From Dactylosporangium fulvum (GTDB lineage: Bacteria > Actinomycetota > Actinomycetes > Mycobacteriales > Micromonosporaceae): a DNA stretch of 64,000 bases. A program made the position numbers and the translations under genes. Under the pieces are notes generated by a model. It ran no database searches. It was not told where the DNA came from and worked only from the letters and a program-made list of their open reading frames with translations. Each line of letters begins with the position of its first letter. The first letter of the stretch is position 1. This document shows, piece by piece, positions 1 to 8,500 of the stretch. The DNA is taken from positions 768,501 to 832,500 of the forward strand of contig NZ_CP073720.1 in the NCBI RefSeq assembly GCF_025137375.1, given 5' to 3'.

Positions 1-197
1 AGGAACTCCTGCGGATTCGTCGCCGCGCGGGTCGCGACCGAGTCGGTCCAGTGCAGGTGCGAGATCTGGTGGGCGACGGTCCAGCCGGGCGCCGGGGTCG
101 GGCGGCTCCAGTCCTCGGTCGGCAGGGAGCTGACCAGCCGGTCCAGTGCCTCGGACTCGTCGTGCAGATCCGCCAGTACCTCGGACAGCGCCACCAT
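1..197 (-). CDS. TIGR03084-type putative metal-binding protein (N-terminal part only)
   Basis: Only the first 65 codons are in the window; the gene runs off the left edge. The ATG at 197-195 begins MVALSEVLADLHDESEALD, and further on PAPGWTVAHQISHLHWTD is visible. This is the N-terminal helix pattern of the DinB/maleylpyruvate-isomerase-like fold, with a histidine-rich HQISHLHW stretch typical of the TIGR03084 family. The biochemical role of the family is not settled. It follows the TetR gene by 14 bases on the same strand, so the two are probably co-transcribed. The family assignment rests on a short N-terminal segment. Confidence 0.7.
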   Translation of the reverse strand, partial: MVALSEVLADLHDESEALDRLVSSLPTEDWSRPTPAPGWTVAHQISHLHWTDSVATRAATNPQEF

Positions 198-211
198 GCG
201 CGTCCCCTCCC

Positions 212-808
212 TCAGATGATCGTGATGAGCTGTTGCTTCCAGGCGGCCAGCAGTTGGGCGCGGCGCGGACCGTCGTCGGTGAGCAGGTTGGCCACGCCGA
301 GCCCGCGGAGCAGGTCGAGCGTGGCCTGCACCCCCTCGCGGACACCCGGCTTCGACTCGTCGGCGCCGAGCACGTCGACGGTGAGCCGGTGCATCTCCCG
401 CCCGACGCGGGCCTCCAGCGGCACCAGCGCGTCGCGCAGCTCGGGGTCGGTGCGGGCGGCGACCCACACTTCCAGGGCGGCGACGAAGAGCGGGCCGGTG
501 AACGCGTTCGCCAGCAGGTCGAGCACCTTGTCGACGCGCTCGTGGAGGTCACCGGTGAGCGTCGCGGCCTCGGTGCGGATCTCGTCGGCGCGCCGCTCGG
601 CGAGGTGCTGCACGGCGGCGAGCACAAGGGCCGCCCGGGTGGGGTAGTGGTGCAGTTGGGCGCCGCGGGAGACGCCGGCCCGCTCGGCGATGACGGTGGT
701 CGTGGCGCCGGACCAGCCGTAGCGGAACAGGCAGTCGACGGTGGCCTCAAGCAGGCGCTGCTGGGTGGCGCGGCTGCGCTCCTGCTGCGGCTCCCGGACG
801 GCGGTCAT
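212..808 (-). CDS. TetR family transcriptional regulator
   Basis: A 198-residue one-component regulator. The N-terminal helix-turn-helix is seen in residues about 12-60 (TQQRLLEATVDCLFRYGWSG, then TVIAERAGVSRGAQLHHYP), followed by a helical ligand-binding domain. I chose the ATG at 808; a TTG at 832 in the same frame would add eight residues but would sit within 10 bases of the operator. A TTGACT hexamer (845-840) lies 31 bases upstream of that ATG, so a leaderless start at 808 is plausible. A perfect palindrome at 839-850 lies just upstream and fits autoregulation. The gene precedes a TIGR03084-type gene, its likely target. The ligand cannot be told from sequence. Confidence 0.85.
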   Translation of the reverse strand: MTAVREPQQERSRATQQRLLEATVDCLFRYGWSGATTTVIAERAGVSRGAQLHHYPTRAALVLAAVQHLAERRADEIRTEAATLTGDLHERVDKVLDLLANAFTGPLFVAALEVWVAARTDPELRDALVPLEARVGREMHRLTVDVLGADESKPGVREGVQATLDLLRGLGVANLLTDDGPRRAQLLAAWKQQLITII

Positions 809-838
809 GTGCTCAAGCTTGCGCTCGGGCAAAACAAA

Positions 839-850
839 CAGTCAAGACTG
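839..850. promoter_or_regulatory. Palindromic operator upstream of the TetR gene
   Basis: CAGTC-AA-GACTG is a perfect 5+2+5 inverted repeat, with partial extension on both sides (AAACAGTC against GACTGACT). It overlaps the likely -35 element (TTGACT on the minus strand) of the TetR gene, the usual place for an autorepressing TetR operator. That it is bound is inferred. Confidence 0.55.
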
Positions 851-1075
851 ACTTTTTTGTGGGTACAAGCTGAGCCGTCCTGTCGGACAGCTCAAGGCTT
901 GGGGTGTTTTCGGGGGTGATGACGGGGATTCCGAGCGCGGCGGGGACGAGCTCGGATCTCTACTGCTCAGGTGGTTCGTGCTCGGTTCTTCGCCGCTCGA
1001 CCGGTTCGTCACCGTTCAGACGGTTCGTGCCTTTCCTCGGGTGTTGTTCTCCCGGCTTTGCTCTCGACCCTCCGG

Positions 1076-1753
1076 TCAGACACGCGCGCGGCGGGCGAGG
1101 CGCTCCGGGTCCATGATGATCACGCTCTTGCCGTCGAGGCGCAGCCAGCCGCGCGAGGCGAAGTCGGCGAGGGCCTTGTTGACCGTCTCGCGCGACGCAC
1201 CCACGAGCTGGGCCATCTCCTCCTGGGTCAGGTCGTGGTTGACCCGCAGGACCCCGCCGTCGCGGGTCCCGAAGCGGCCCGCCATCTGCAGCAGCGTCTT
1301 GGCCACCCGGCCCGGGACGTCCGTGAAGATCAGGTCGGCCAGGGCGTCGTTGGTGCGGCGCAGCCGGCGGGCCAGCACACGCAGCAACTGCTCGGCGATC
1401 TCCGGACGGTTGGTCAGCCAGGGGCGCAGCGCCTGCTTGCGCAGCCGGGCAAGCCTGGTGTCGAGCACCGCCGTGGCGGTGGCCGTGCGCGGACCCGGGT
1501 CGAAGAGCGAGAGCTCGCCGACCATGTCGCTGGGACCCATCACGGCAATGAGGTTCTGCCGGCCGTCCGCCGCCCGGCGCCCCACTTTGATCTTGCCGGA
1601 CAGCACGATGTACAGGCTGTCACCCGGCTCGCCCTCGCTGAACACGATTTCGCCCTTGCGAACGTCGATCGTTTCCATCTCTTTGGCGAGGGATTCCGCA
1701 GCTTCGGGCTCGACTCCCTGGAAAATTCCGCTGCGCGCCAGTACCTCGTCCAT
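1076..1753 (-). CDS. crp: Crp/Fnr family global regulator (actinobacterial Crp/GlxR type)
   Basis: A 225-residue cAMP-receptor-type regulator. The N-terminal cyclic-nucleotide-binding beta-roll has the phosphate-binding cassette region [16 protein letters not shown], and the C-terminal winged helix contains [19 protein letters not shown] with the recognition helix. The ATG at 1753 gives the standard actinobacterial N-terminus [18 protein letters not shown] and has a GAGGTGG Shine-Dalgarno site 7 bases upstream; a longer frame to 1801 is not needed. As in mycobacteria, crp lies close to nth and marP, here separated from nth by the CapA-like gene and repeat DNA. It probably controls carbon and resuscitation genes. 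Confidence 0.95.
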   Translation of the reverse strand: MDEVLARSGIFQGVEPEAAESLAKEMETIDVRKGEIVFSEGEPGDSLYIVLSGKIKVGRRAADGRQNLIAVMGPSDMVGELSLFDPGPRTATATAVLDTRLARLRKQALRPWLTNRPEIAEQLLRVLARRLRRTNDALADLIFTDVPGRVAKTLLQMAGRFGTRDGGVLRVNHDLTQEEMAQLVGASRETVNKALADFASRGWLRLDGKSVIIMDPERLARRARV

Positions 1754-1820
1754 CGCGTCCACCTCAAATCCGTCGGCGCGTCGCCCGCTATGAGCGATCA
1801 CGCGAACGTCAGTTTATGCA

Positions 1821-1834
1821 CACAGAACCCTGTG
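1821..1834. promoter_or_regulatory. Inverted repeat between crp and the CapA-like gene
   Basis: CACAG-AACC-CTGTG is a perfect 5-bp inverted repeat with a 4-base centre in the divergent spacer. The half-sites resemble TGTG/CACA Crp half-sites, but their orientation is the reverse of the usual TGTG-N-CACA consensus. It could be a regulatory site for either gene; the evidence is only its symmetry and position. Confidence 0.3.
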
Positions 1835-2034
1835 GCGAGCGTCGGGCAGCATGCAGACGGTCCGGGCCGACCTGCGGCGCGGCCCTTCTCCACACAGCTC
1901 AACCCGGGTGTCGACCCGGTGCGCTCACGAGGGATCCGGGCGATGGTAACGCATTGGAATCGGACGGATACACGGTCGAGGGCGTGCGATATCTTCGCCG
2001 GGAACATGACGGCGGAGGTTGGGGTGGGGATCGC

Positions 2035-3990
2035 ATGACGGTATACGGAGGACCGTCGCGCTGGCCGGATGAGCCGGACGGGCGCGACGACCGGACCGGC
2101 TATGGCCCCCCGTCACACGATCAACCGACCGGAGGCGGCCAAGGTTACGGGCGCCCGCCGTTCAACGGTGGCGCCTCCGGGAGCGCCCGGGTGGCTGGAC
2201 CGGGAAGTCCTGGTCAGGGTCCTGGTCAGGGTCCCGGTGATCCTGGGTTCGGCGGCCCTGGCTCTGGTGGTCCCGGGTTCGGCGGCCCTGGCTCTGGTGG
2301 TCCCGGCTCCGGCGGCCCTGGCTCCGGCGGCCCTGGCTCCGGCGGCCCTGGCTCCGGCGGCCCTGGCTCCGGCGGTCCCGGGTCTGGCGGTCCCGGGTCT
2401 GGCGGCCGTGGGTTCGGCGGCCCTGGTTCCGGCGGCCCCGCGTTCGGCGGGCCGGGTGAGCCGACCGGTTCCATGTTTGGCGGCCCTCGCGAGCCCACCG
2501 GTCCCGTGTCCGGCCCTGTCTACGGCGGCGGCCGTGATGCCACCGGGCCTGTGTACGGCCGCGGCTCCGAGCCCTCCGGGCCCGTGTTCGGCGGTGCTCC
2601 CGACTCCACCGGTCCGATGTACGGCGGTCCGCGTGACACCACCGGGTCGTTCAACGGTTTCCGTGAGCCGACCGGACCGCTGTATGGCGGGTCGCGCGAC
2701 CCGATTCCCGGCCCGACCCGTCCCGAGGACCTCTACGCCGCCCAGGCCTATCAGCCCGAGGAGCGCGCGGGCCGGCGCAAGCTCCCGCTGCCCGGCGAGC
2801 CCCCACCCGAGGGCGGCCGTGGCCGCGGCCGGCGCACCGCGATCCTCGTCGGCATCATCGCGGTGCTCGTCATCGGCGCCGGCACCGCGGGGGCGGCGAC
2901 GCTCCTCGGCGGCGGCGACGATCCCGAGCCGAGGACCAACCAGTCCGCGGCGCCGCAGGCCGCCGGCGGCGGTTCGCCCGCCGGGTCCCCGGCCGGCCAG
3001 GGTGTTCCCGGCCCGGCCGAAGGCATCTCGATGACGGCGACCGGCGACATCGTCATGGGCATGGCACCCAACGGGCTGCCGCCCAACGGCGGCAAGGGCT
3101 TCTTCGACCCGGTCCAGCAGTTCCTCGCGGCCGACTTCCAGATGGGCAACCTCGAGCAGGCGCTCACCGACGACACCGGCGTCGGCAAGTGCTCGGCCGA
3201 GTCGGCCGGCAAGACGTGCTTCGCCTTCCGGACCCCGCCGTCCTACGTCAACAACCTCAAGGACGCCGGCTTCCACATGGTCACCATGGCGAACAATCAT
3301 GCGTACGATTTCGGCGAGCAGGGGTACAAGAACTCGCAGAAGGCGCTCGACGGGGCCGGGATCAAATACACGGGCTGGCCGGGCATGATCTCGGTCGCCG
3401 AGGTCAAGGGCCTGAAGGTCGCCGTGGTGGGTTTCGCGTCGTACAGGTGGTCGAACCTCTGCAGCGACCTCGACGCCGCGGAGAAGATCATCAAGGACGC
3501 CGCGAGCCAGGCGGACCTGGTGGTCGTGCAGGTCCATCAGGGCGCCGAGGGCTCGGACAAGACGCGCACCAAGCCCGGCACGGAATGGTTCCTCGGCGAG
3601 AACCGCTGCGACACGATCGCCTTCGCGCACAAGGTCATCGACGCCGGCGCCGACCTGGTCGTCGGGCACGGTCCGCACGTCATGCGGGCGATGGAGTTCT
3701 ACAAGGGCCGGCTGATCGCCTACAGCCTGGGCAACTTCGCCGGCTACCGGGCGCTGAGCTACAACGGCGTGGTGGGCATCGGCGGGGTGCTCAGGGTCCA
3801 GTTGGCCGGCGACGGCACCTGGAAGAGCGGCTCCCTCACCGCGACGTACATGGTGGCGCCCGGCCTGCCGAAGCCCGACCCCAAGAAACAGGCCATCCCG
3901 TTCGTCTCCAACCTGACGAAGCAGGACTTCCCGACCACAGGCCCGAAAATCGACGCGGACGGCACGATCACTCCTCCGGCGGCCGGCTGA
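2035..3990 (+). CDS. Membrane-anchored CapA (PGA_cap) family protein with repeat-rich N-terminus
   Basis: A 651-residue protein. The ATG at 2035 follows GGGGTGGGGA. Residues about 60-140 are a Gly/Pro/Ser tandem array (GPGSG units). Residues about 155-225 are 11-residue repeats of the type GPVYGGGRDAT. One membrane helix lies near residues 268-290 (ILVGIIAVLVIGAGTAGAA). The outer C-terminal domain (about 331-640) begins MTATGDIVMG and carries NNHAYDFG and GHGPHV, the metal-binding motifs of the CapA/PgsA calcineurin-like fold. CapA relatives act in poly-gamma-glutamate or capsule metabolism, but no capB/capC partners are present, so the substrate is unknown. The repeats place a flexible arm on the cytoplasmic side. 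Confidence 0.85.
   Translation: MTVYGGPSRWPDEPDGRDDRTGYGPPSHDQPTGGGQGYGRPPFNGGASGSARVAGPGSPGQGPGQGPGDPGFGGPGSGGPGFGGPGSGGPGSGGPGSGGPGSGGPGSGGPGSGGPGSGGPGSGGRGFGGPGSGGPAFGGPGEPTGSMFGGPREPTGPVSGPVYGGGRDATGPVYGRGSEPSGPVFGGAPDSTGPMYGGPRDTTGSFNGFREPTGPLYGGSRDPIPGPTRPEDLYAAQAYQPEERAGRRKLPLPGEPPPEGGRGRGRRTAILVGIIAVLVIGAGTAGAATLLGGGDDPEPRTNQSAAPQAAGGGSPAGSPAGQGVPGPAEGISMTATGDIVMGMAPNGLPPNGGKGFFDPVQQFLAADFQMGNLEQALTDDTGVGKCSAESAGKTCFAFRTPPSYVNNLKDAGFHMVTMANNHAYDFGEQGYKNSQKALDGAGIKYTGWPGMISVAEVKGLKVAVVGFASYRWSNLCSDLDAAEKIIKDAASQADLVVVQVHQGAEGSDKTRTKPGTEWFLGENRCDTIAFAHKVIDAGADLVVGHGPHVMRAMEFYKGRLIAYSLGNFAGYRALSYNGVVGIGGVLRVQLAGDGTWKSGSLTATYMVAPGLPKPDPKKQAIPFVSNLTKQDFPTTGPKIDADGTITPPAAG
2239..2453 (+). 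repeat. 15-bp tandem repeat inside the CapA-like gene
   Basis: About fourteen imperfect copies of GGCGGCCCTGGCTCC encode GGPGS/GGPGF. The period is a multiple of three, so copy-number change keeps the reading frame. The central copies (about 2310-2380) are nearly identical, a sign of recent expansion. Confidence 0.9.
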
Positions 3991-4167
3991 CGCCTGCTCC
4001 GGCTGGTGCTTGCTTCGGCTGGTGCTTGCTCGGTTGGCGCTTGCTTCGGCTGGCGGTCGGCTCGGGTTGCCTTCGATGCCGGTGGTGAGAACCACCTCAT
4101 CGACGCCGGGGTGGACGGCCAGCACAGTCCTGGGCGACGCATTCTCACCTTCGGGCGCACCTTCGGG

Positions 4168-4190
4168 CGCACCTTCGGGCCGAAGGTGCG
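4168..4190. terminator. Strong hairpin downstream of the CapA-like gene
   Basis: CGCACCTTCG-GGC-CGAAGGTGCG is a perfect 10-bp stem with a 3-base loop. It is preceded by two further copies of the left arm (ACCTTCGGGCGC), which could compete for pairing. There is no T-run. It may act as a terminator or RNA-stabilising structure 180 bases after the CapA-like stop codon. Confidence 0.4.
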
Positions 4191-4393
4191 ATTTCGTCGC
4201 CCGTTCGGTTTGTTCTCCGGGTTCTGTTCGCCTGATGCGGCGGCGGGACGGCTGGAGCCCTTGGGCCGCGGCGAACCCGGCGGCGCAGTTGACGAGTCGC
4301 CGCTCACGCCACTCGAGCACTCCGTGGACCCGCCAGCGGGTGCGCCGGCCAGCAGGGCGGCCAGGCCAGCAGAACGGGGCAGCAGGTGGGGCA

Positions 4394-4712
4394 GGCCAGC
4401 AGGCCAGCAGGCCAGCAGGCCAGCAGGCCGGCAGACGCGCAGGCGTGGGCAGGCCGGCAGGCCGGTGGGCTGCTGGGCGGGCAGACGTGCAGGCGGGCGG
4501 ACGCGCAGGCGTGGGCAGGCCGGTGGGTCGATGGGCTGGTGGGCTGGTGGACCGGCGGTGGGCCGACCGGTGGGTGGGGCAGGCCGGCTGGCAGGTGGAT
4601 GGGTCGGCAAGCAGCCCAGCAGGCAAGCGGCCGGCCCGGCGGCCCGGCGGCCCGGCGGCCCGGCGGCCCGGCGGCCCGGCGGCCCAGCGGCCCAGCGGCC
4701 CAGCGGCCCAGC
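4394..4712. repeat. 8-bp tandem repeat tracts
   Basis: At 4394-4433 there are four GGCCAGCA units and one GGCCGGCA. At 4633-4680 there are six GGCCCGGC units, and at 4681-4712 four GGCCCAGC units. Between them are two copies of a longer unit beginning GACGCGCAGGCGTGGGCAGG (near 4434 and 4500). The period of 8 rules out a coding repeat. The pattern is that of slippage-prone simple-sequence DNA. Confidence 0.9.
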
Positions 4713-4746
4713 GGCAGGCTAGCGGGCAGGCCATCCGGGTGCAGTG

Positions 4747-4872
4747 CATGATCGCGGACGTTTCGGTGGGCTGAGACGCGCAAAACGTCCACGATCATGA
4801 AACCCGCCGCCCAAGTTCATGATCGTGGAGTTTTCCTCGGGGCCAGGACTCCGAAGAAACTTCACGATGATG
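4747..4872. repeat. Two consecutive REP-like inverted-repeat units
   Basis: The arms are CATGATCGCGGACGTTT (4747-4763) and its near-complement at 4783-4799 (one mismatch). A second pair is CATGATCGTGGAGTTTT (4818-4834) and its near-complement at 4857-4872 (two mismatches). All four arms belong to one sequence family, so two hairpins of about 16-17 bp stand side by side. They resemble dispersed palindromic (REP-type) elements. Confidence 0.65.
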
Positions 4873-5169
4873 GACTCTCCGCTGGGAATCTCATGATCCT
4901 GAAGGGTTGTGACACACAACGCCGTTGTCTTGGTGGATGGTGGCTGCGCGATGAGTGCCTGTGCAGGCGATGACCTCATTGGTCGATGCCGGGGTGCTGC
5001 GCGAGTGCGGTCGGCCATAGTGAGGAGCGGCTTTCTGGCGTTATGAGATGGTGCCGTACGCCAAGTGGCAGGATCGCTCGATCGGGTCTCGTCACCCTCC
5101 GACGTATTGTCGGTGCGTGGTTCGTATCGAGCGACGGGCCGCTCTTCAGGAGCAGAGCGAGGGGACGAC

Positions 5170-5895
5170 GTGACCGAGACTGCGTTGGGTCTGAAGCGGA
5201 GGGCCCGCCGGATGGCGCGCGCCCTGGCGCACATCCACCCCGACGCTCACTGCGAACTCGACTTCACCAACCCCCTCGAGCTTGCCGTCGCGACCATTCT
5301 GTCCGCGCAGTGCACCGACGAGCGGGTCAACCAGGTGACGCCGAAGCTGTTCGCACGGTGTCCGACCGCGGCCGACTACGCCGCCGCCGACCGCACGGAG
5401 ATGCAGGAGCTCATCCGCCCGACCGGGTTCTTCCGCAACAAGACCGACTCGCTGATCAAGCTGGGCCAGGCGCTGGTCGAGCGGCATGACGGCGAGGTGC
5501 CGGGCACGCTGACCGAGCTGGTGGCCCTGCCGGGCATCGGCCGCAAGACCGCCAACGTCATCCTCGGCAACGCCTTCGACGTGCCGGGTATCACGGTCGA
5601 CACGCACTTCAAACGGCTCACGCAGCGGTGGAGATGGACGACCGAGACCGACGAGGTGAAGATCGAGTTCGCCGTCGCGAAGTTGATCGAGCCGCGCGAC
5701 TGGACCATGCTCTCGCATCGCGTGATCTTCCACGGCCGGCGGGTCTGCCACGCGCGCAAACCGGCCTGTGGCGCCTGCACGCTGCGCAAGGATTGCCCGT
5801 CGTACGGCATCGGCCCGACCGACCTCGAAACCGCCGTCAAACTGCTGAAGGGCCCGCGAGCAGCCGAACTCGCCGAGTTGGCGATGGCATCATGA
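5170..5895 (+). CDS. nth: Endonuclease III (base-excision DNA repair glycosylase/AP lyase)
   Basis: A 241-residue enzyme that removes oxidised pyrimidines and nicks abasic sites. It shows the helix-hairpin-helix [13 protein letters not shown], which carries the catalytic lysine, and VDTHFKRL with the catalytic aspartate. The C-terminal four-cysteine loop C-x6-C-x2-C-x5-C (in [17 protein letters not shown]) holds a 4Fe-4S cluster. The GTG at 5170 is chosen because GAGGGGACGAC precedes it and the protein then has the family's usual N-terminus; the frame is open further upstream. It overlaps the next gene by ATGA, starting the nth-tlpA-nudix-marP operon. Confidence 0.95.
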   Translation: MTETALGLKRRARRMARALAHIHPDAHCELDFTNPLELAVATILSAQCTDERVNQVTPKLFARCPTAADYAAADRTEMQELIRPTGFFRNKTDSLIKLGQALVERHDGEVPGTLTELVALPGIGRKTANVILGNAFDVPGITVDTHFKRLTQRWRWTTETDEVKIEFAVAKLIEPRDWTMLSHRVIFHGRRVCHARKPACGACTLRKDCPSYGIGPTDLETAVKLLKGPRAAELAELAMAS

Positions 5896-6551
5896 CGATG
5901 CGGACCGCCACCCGGCCGCTGGCCGGCCTCCTCACCGGAATCCTCCTCGCGCTCGCCGGCTGCACCGCAAACGCCACGGCTCCGTCCGACGACCCGGCCG
6001 TGATCCCCTCCGGCCCACGTTGCATCGAACCCGCCCCGGCGGCCTCCGGCCCGACAGGCAGCACGGCCCCCGCCCCAGCGGCCTCTGCCCCGGCCGACAA
6101 GAGCCGACCGGCGCTGCCCGCCATGGCCTTGCAGTGCTTCAACGGCGGCCGGTGGACCTCCCTCTCCGACCTCGTCGGCACGCCGACGATCATCAACCTG
6201 TGGGCGTCCTATTGCGAGCCCTGCCGCACCGAGCTTCCAGCCATCCAGCGGGTCGCCACCGCCGGCGCCGGCAAGATCCGCGTGGTCGGCATCGTCACCA
6301 AGGACCGTACGGAGGCTGCCCGATCCGTCATCGACGCCAAGGATCTGACTTTTCCGATGCTCGAGGACAAGGGTCAGCAGTTCGCCATCGCGGCCAGCCC
6401 GCTGGTTGACAAGGCCCTCGTGTCGCTCCCGGCCACGCTGTTCGTCACCGCGGACGGTCGGATCGTGTATGCCTACCAGGGCCCGGCGCTCGACGAATCG
6501 AAACTGCGTGACCTCACCGGCCAGTACCTCGGTGTCACGGTGCCGGCATGA
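5892..6551 (+). CDS. TlpA-like thioredoxin-fold lipoprotein
   Basis: A 219-residue membrane-attached thiol-disulfide protein. The N-terminal signal ends in the lipobox LALAGC (Cys about residue 23). A Pro/Ala-rich linker follows, then a thioredoxin-fold domain with [15 protein letters not shown], where CEPC is the redox motif, and SLPATLFV with the conserved cis-Pro. It probably reduces or isomerises cysteines of exported proteins, or acts in cytochrome c maturation. It overlaps nth by four bases and is followed after 19 bases by the NUDIX gene, matching the mycobacterial Rv3673c position. Confidence 0.9.
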   Translation: MTMRTATRPLAGLLTGILLALAGCTANATAPSDDPAVIPSGPRCIEPAPAASGPTGSTAPAPAASAPADKSRPALPAMALQCFNGGRWTSLSDLVGTPTIINLWASYCEPCRTELPAIQRVATAGAGKIRVVGIVTKDRTEAARSVIDAKDLTFPMLEDKGQQFAIAASPLVDKALVSLPATLFVTADGRIVYAYQGPALDESKLRDLTGQYLGVTVPA

Positions 6552-6570
6552 GCGCAACCGTGGAGGTGGC

Positions 6571-7281
6571 ATGACCGACCCCGAAGCCGAGGCCCTCGGC
6601 GCGCACTCGGCCGGCGGACCCACCCCGCCGGCCGACATTCCCGGCTGGTTCGAGCCGCTCCTGACCCGCCTCCGGCAGACCGACGCCAGCGACTTCACGC
6701 GCCTCCCGACCCCGGACGGCGAGGGCCGGCGGCAGAGCGCGGTCCTGATCCTCTTCGGCGAGCAGCCCGAGGTCGGTCCCGACATCCTCGTCCTGCAGCG
6801 CGCCGCCACGATGCGCAATCACGCCGGCCAGCCGGCTTTCCCGGGCGGCGCCGTCGACCCGGGCGACGCCGACAGCATCGCGTGCGCGCTGCGTGAGGCG
6901 GAGGAGGAGGTCGGCCTCGACCCCAGCACGGTCGACGTGGTCGCCACACTGCCGACGCTGTGGATCCCGGTCAGTAACTTCCTGGTCACGCCGGTGGTCG
7001 CCTGGTGGCGCAAGCCGCACCCCGTCGGGCCGGTAGACCCGGCCGAGGTGGCGCGCGTCGAGCGGCTTCCGATCCGTGAACTGGTCGATCCGGGCCATCG
7101 TCTGCGCGTACGACACCCGAGCGGATGGATCGGGCCGGCGTTTCGGATTCACGACATGTTGGTGTGGGGTTTTACCGCCGGCGTGCTGTCTACGCTGCTG
7201 GAACTCGGCGGTTGGGCGGTGGAGTGGCCGACCGGCCGAGTAGAGGAACTGCCGACACCTGGTGCCGCACCCGTACCCTGA
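6571..7281 (+). CDS. NUDIX hydrolase, CoA pyrophosphatase-like
   Basis: A 236-residue NUDIX enzyme. The ATG at 6571 has a GGAGGTGG Shine-Dalgarno site. The NUDIX box reads FPGGAVDPGD...ALREAEEEVGL, and GQPAFPGG is the motif found in the CoA-diphosphatase (UPF0035) subgroup, so CoA or a derivative is the probable substrate. It sits between the TlpA-like gene and marP, as in mycobacteria, where the role of this conserved gene order is unexplained. Confidence 0.88.
   Translation: MTDPEAEALGAHSAGGPTPPADIPGWFEPLLTRLRQTDASDFTRLPTPDGEGRRQSAVLILFGEQPEVGPDILVLQRAATMRNHAGQPAFPGGAVDPGDADSIACALREAEEEVGLDPSTVDVVATLPTLWIPVSNFLVTPVVAWWRKPHPVGPVDPAEVARVERLPIRELVDPGHRLRVRHPSGWIGPAFRIHDMLVWGFTAGVLSTLLELGGWAVEWPTGRVEELPTPGAAPVP
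7274..7279 (+). promoter_or_regulatory. -10 element TACCCT for a leaderless marP transcript
   Basis: TACCCT is followed after six bases by the GTG of marP, the spacing of an actinobacterial leaderless start. It overlaps the last codons of the NUDIX gene, giving marP a possible internal promoter in addition to the operon promoter. Confidence 0.4.
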
Positions 7282-7285
7282 ATGC

Positions 7286-8470
7286 GTGTCCGGCAGCGTG
7301 ATCGATATCGTCCTGTTACTCCTCGTGGTGATGTTCGCAATTAACGGTTACCGCCAGGGGTTTCTTGTTGGTCTGCTGTCATTCATCGGGTTCTTCGGCG
7401 GCGCGCTGCTGGGACTCCAGCTGGGACCGCTGATCGCGGAGCGGTTCGATGACGACCCGGTGCGGGTCGTCATCTCGTTGTCGTGCGTGTTCGGCCTGGC
7501 CGTCGCAGGTCAGGCGCTCGCCAGCTTCGTCGGCAACCGGCTCCGCAGTGCGATCGTCAGCCGCAACGCCCAGGCGGTCGACAACGCCGGTGGCGCGGTT
7601 GTCTCCGTCTTCGCGGTGCTCGCGGTCGTCTGGCTGGTCGCCGCACCGCTCAGCTCCTCGTCGCTGCCCTGGCTGGCCCGCTCGGTCAGCAACTCGATCA
7701 TCCTGAACGTCGTCGACAAGGCCATGCCGGCGCAGGCCGACGCGCTGTCCGAGGCGCTGCGTGACACCGTCGACACCCGAGGCTTCCCCGACGTCTTCGA
7801 CGGTCTCTCCCCGACGCGGGTCAAGGACGTCTCGCCGCCGGACCCGGCGCTCGCCGGTTCCGAGCTGGTCAAGAACGCCAAGAAGTCGGTCGTCAAGGTG
7901 CTCGGTACCGCTCCCAGCTGCTCCCGGCGGATCGAGGGCTCCGGCTTCGTGTACGCGCCGCAGCGGGTCATGACCAACGCGCACGTGGTGGCGGGGACCA
8001 AGAGCGTCAACGTGGAGGTCAACGGCTCGCAGAAGAAGGCGGTCGTGGTGGCCTACGACCCGGAGCGGGACCTGGCGGTGCTCTACGTGAAGGACCTGAA
8101 CGCCCCGGTGATGCAGTTTGCGACGAAGAAGGCCGAGACCAACGCCGACGCGATCGTGATCGGGTATCCGCTCGACGGCCCGTACGACGCCCAGTCGGCC
8201 CGCATCCGCGACCACCGCAACATCACCGGTCCGGACATCTACGACGACGGCAAGGTCACCCGCGAGATCTACACGATCCGCGCGCTGGTCCGCAGCGGCA
8301 ACTCGGGCGGCCCGCTGGTCGCCGCCGACGGTCAGGTGCTGGGCGTCATCTTCGCCGCAGCGGCCGACGACCCCCAGACGGGCTTCGCCGTGACGGCGGA
8401 GGAGGCCGCGGTGGTCGCCGACGCCGGCAAGACCCACAACGACCCGACGAGCACCGGCAAGTGCGCGTGA
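7286..8470 (+). CDS. marP: MarP-type membrane serine protease (acid/oxidative stress)
   Basis: A 394-residue protein, close to the 397 residues of mycobacterial MarP. The N-terminal part holds four membrane helices of the CvpA/colicin-V-production type (IDIVLLLLVVMFAINGYRQG onward). The periplasmic trypsin-like domain has the triad His233 (TNAHVVAG), Asp262 (ERDLAVLYV) and Ser340 (SGNSGGPLV). Cysteines near residues 213 and 394 could form the disulfide that keeps MarP active. The family maintains pH homeostasis by cleaving wall hydrolases such as RipA. The GTG at 7286 is set by the -10 box at 7274 and by homology. Confidence 0.93.
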   Translation: MSGSVIDIVLLLLVVMFAINGYRQGFLVGLLSFIGFFGGALLGLQLGPLIAERFDDDPVRVVISLSCVFGLAVAGQALASFVGNRLRSAIVSRNAQAVDNAGGAVVSVFAVLAVVWLVAAPLSSSSLPWLARSVSNSIILNVVDKAMPAQADALSEALRDTVDTRGFPDVFDGLSPTRVKDVSPPDPALAGSELVKNAKKSVVKVLGTAPSCSRRIEGSGFVYAPQRVMTNAHVVAGTKSVNVEVNGSQKKAVVVAYDPERDLAVLYVKDLNAPVMQFATKKAETNADAIVIGYPLDGPYDAQSARIRDHRNITGPDIYDDGKVTREIYTIRALVRSGNSGGPLVAADGQVLGVIFAAAADDPQTGFAVTAEEAAVVADAGKTHNDPTSTGKCA

Positions 8471-8500
8471 GTCCGTCCGCGAGTGGTCAGAGGACGGACT
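8470..8500. terminator. Bidirectional hairpin between marP and mycP
   Basis: AGTCCGTCC (8470-8478) pairs perfectly with GGACGGACT (8492-8500), leaving a 13-base loop. It lies exactly where the two convergent genes end, and its right arm is within the last codons of mycP. There is no T-run, as is common in high-GC actinobacteria. Confidence 0.6.

Larger units (their letters stand above)
3991..5169. other. 1.2-kb repeat-rich non-coding spacer
   Basis: I find no convincing gene here. The spacer opens with three to four 15-16-base copies of GGCTGGTGCTTGCTTC (about 4000-4054). It then has a 12-base repeat ending in a strong hairpin (4168-4190), 8-base tandem repeats (4394-4712) and two REP-like hairpins (4747-4872). 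Open frames across it are by-products of repeats whose 8-base period cannot keep a reading frame. The last 150 bases should contain the nth promoter, but I cannot place it with confidence. Confidence 0.8.

Noticed and set aside
4394..4712. Possible CRISPR array
   Set aside because: The repeat unit is 8 bases without spacers of 25-40 bases, and there are no cas genes nearby.
2113..4749. Very long minus-strand open frame (878 codons) across the CapA-like gene and repeats
   Set aside because: It is antisense to a well-supported gene and then runs through 8-bp repeats. Its protein is low-complexity Pro/Arg/Ala without any domain.
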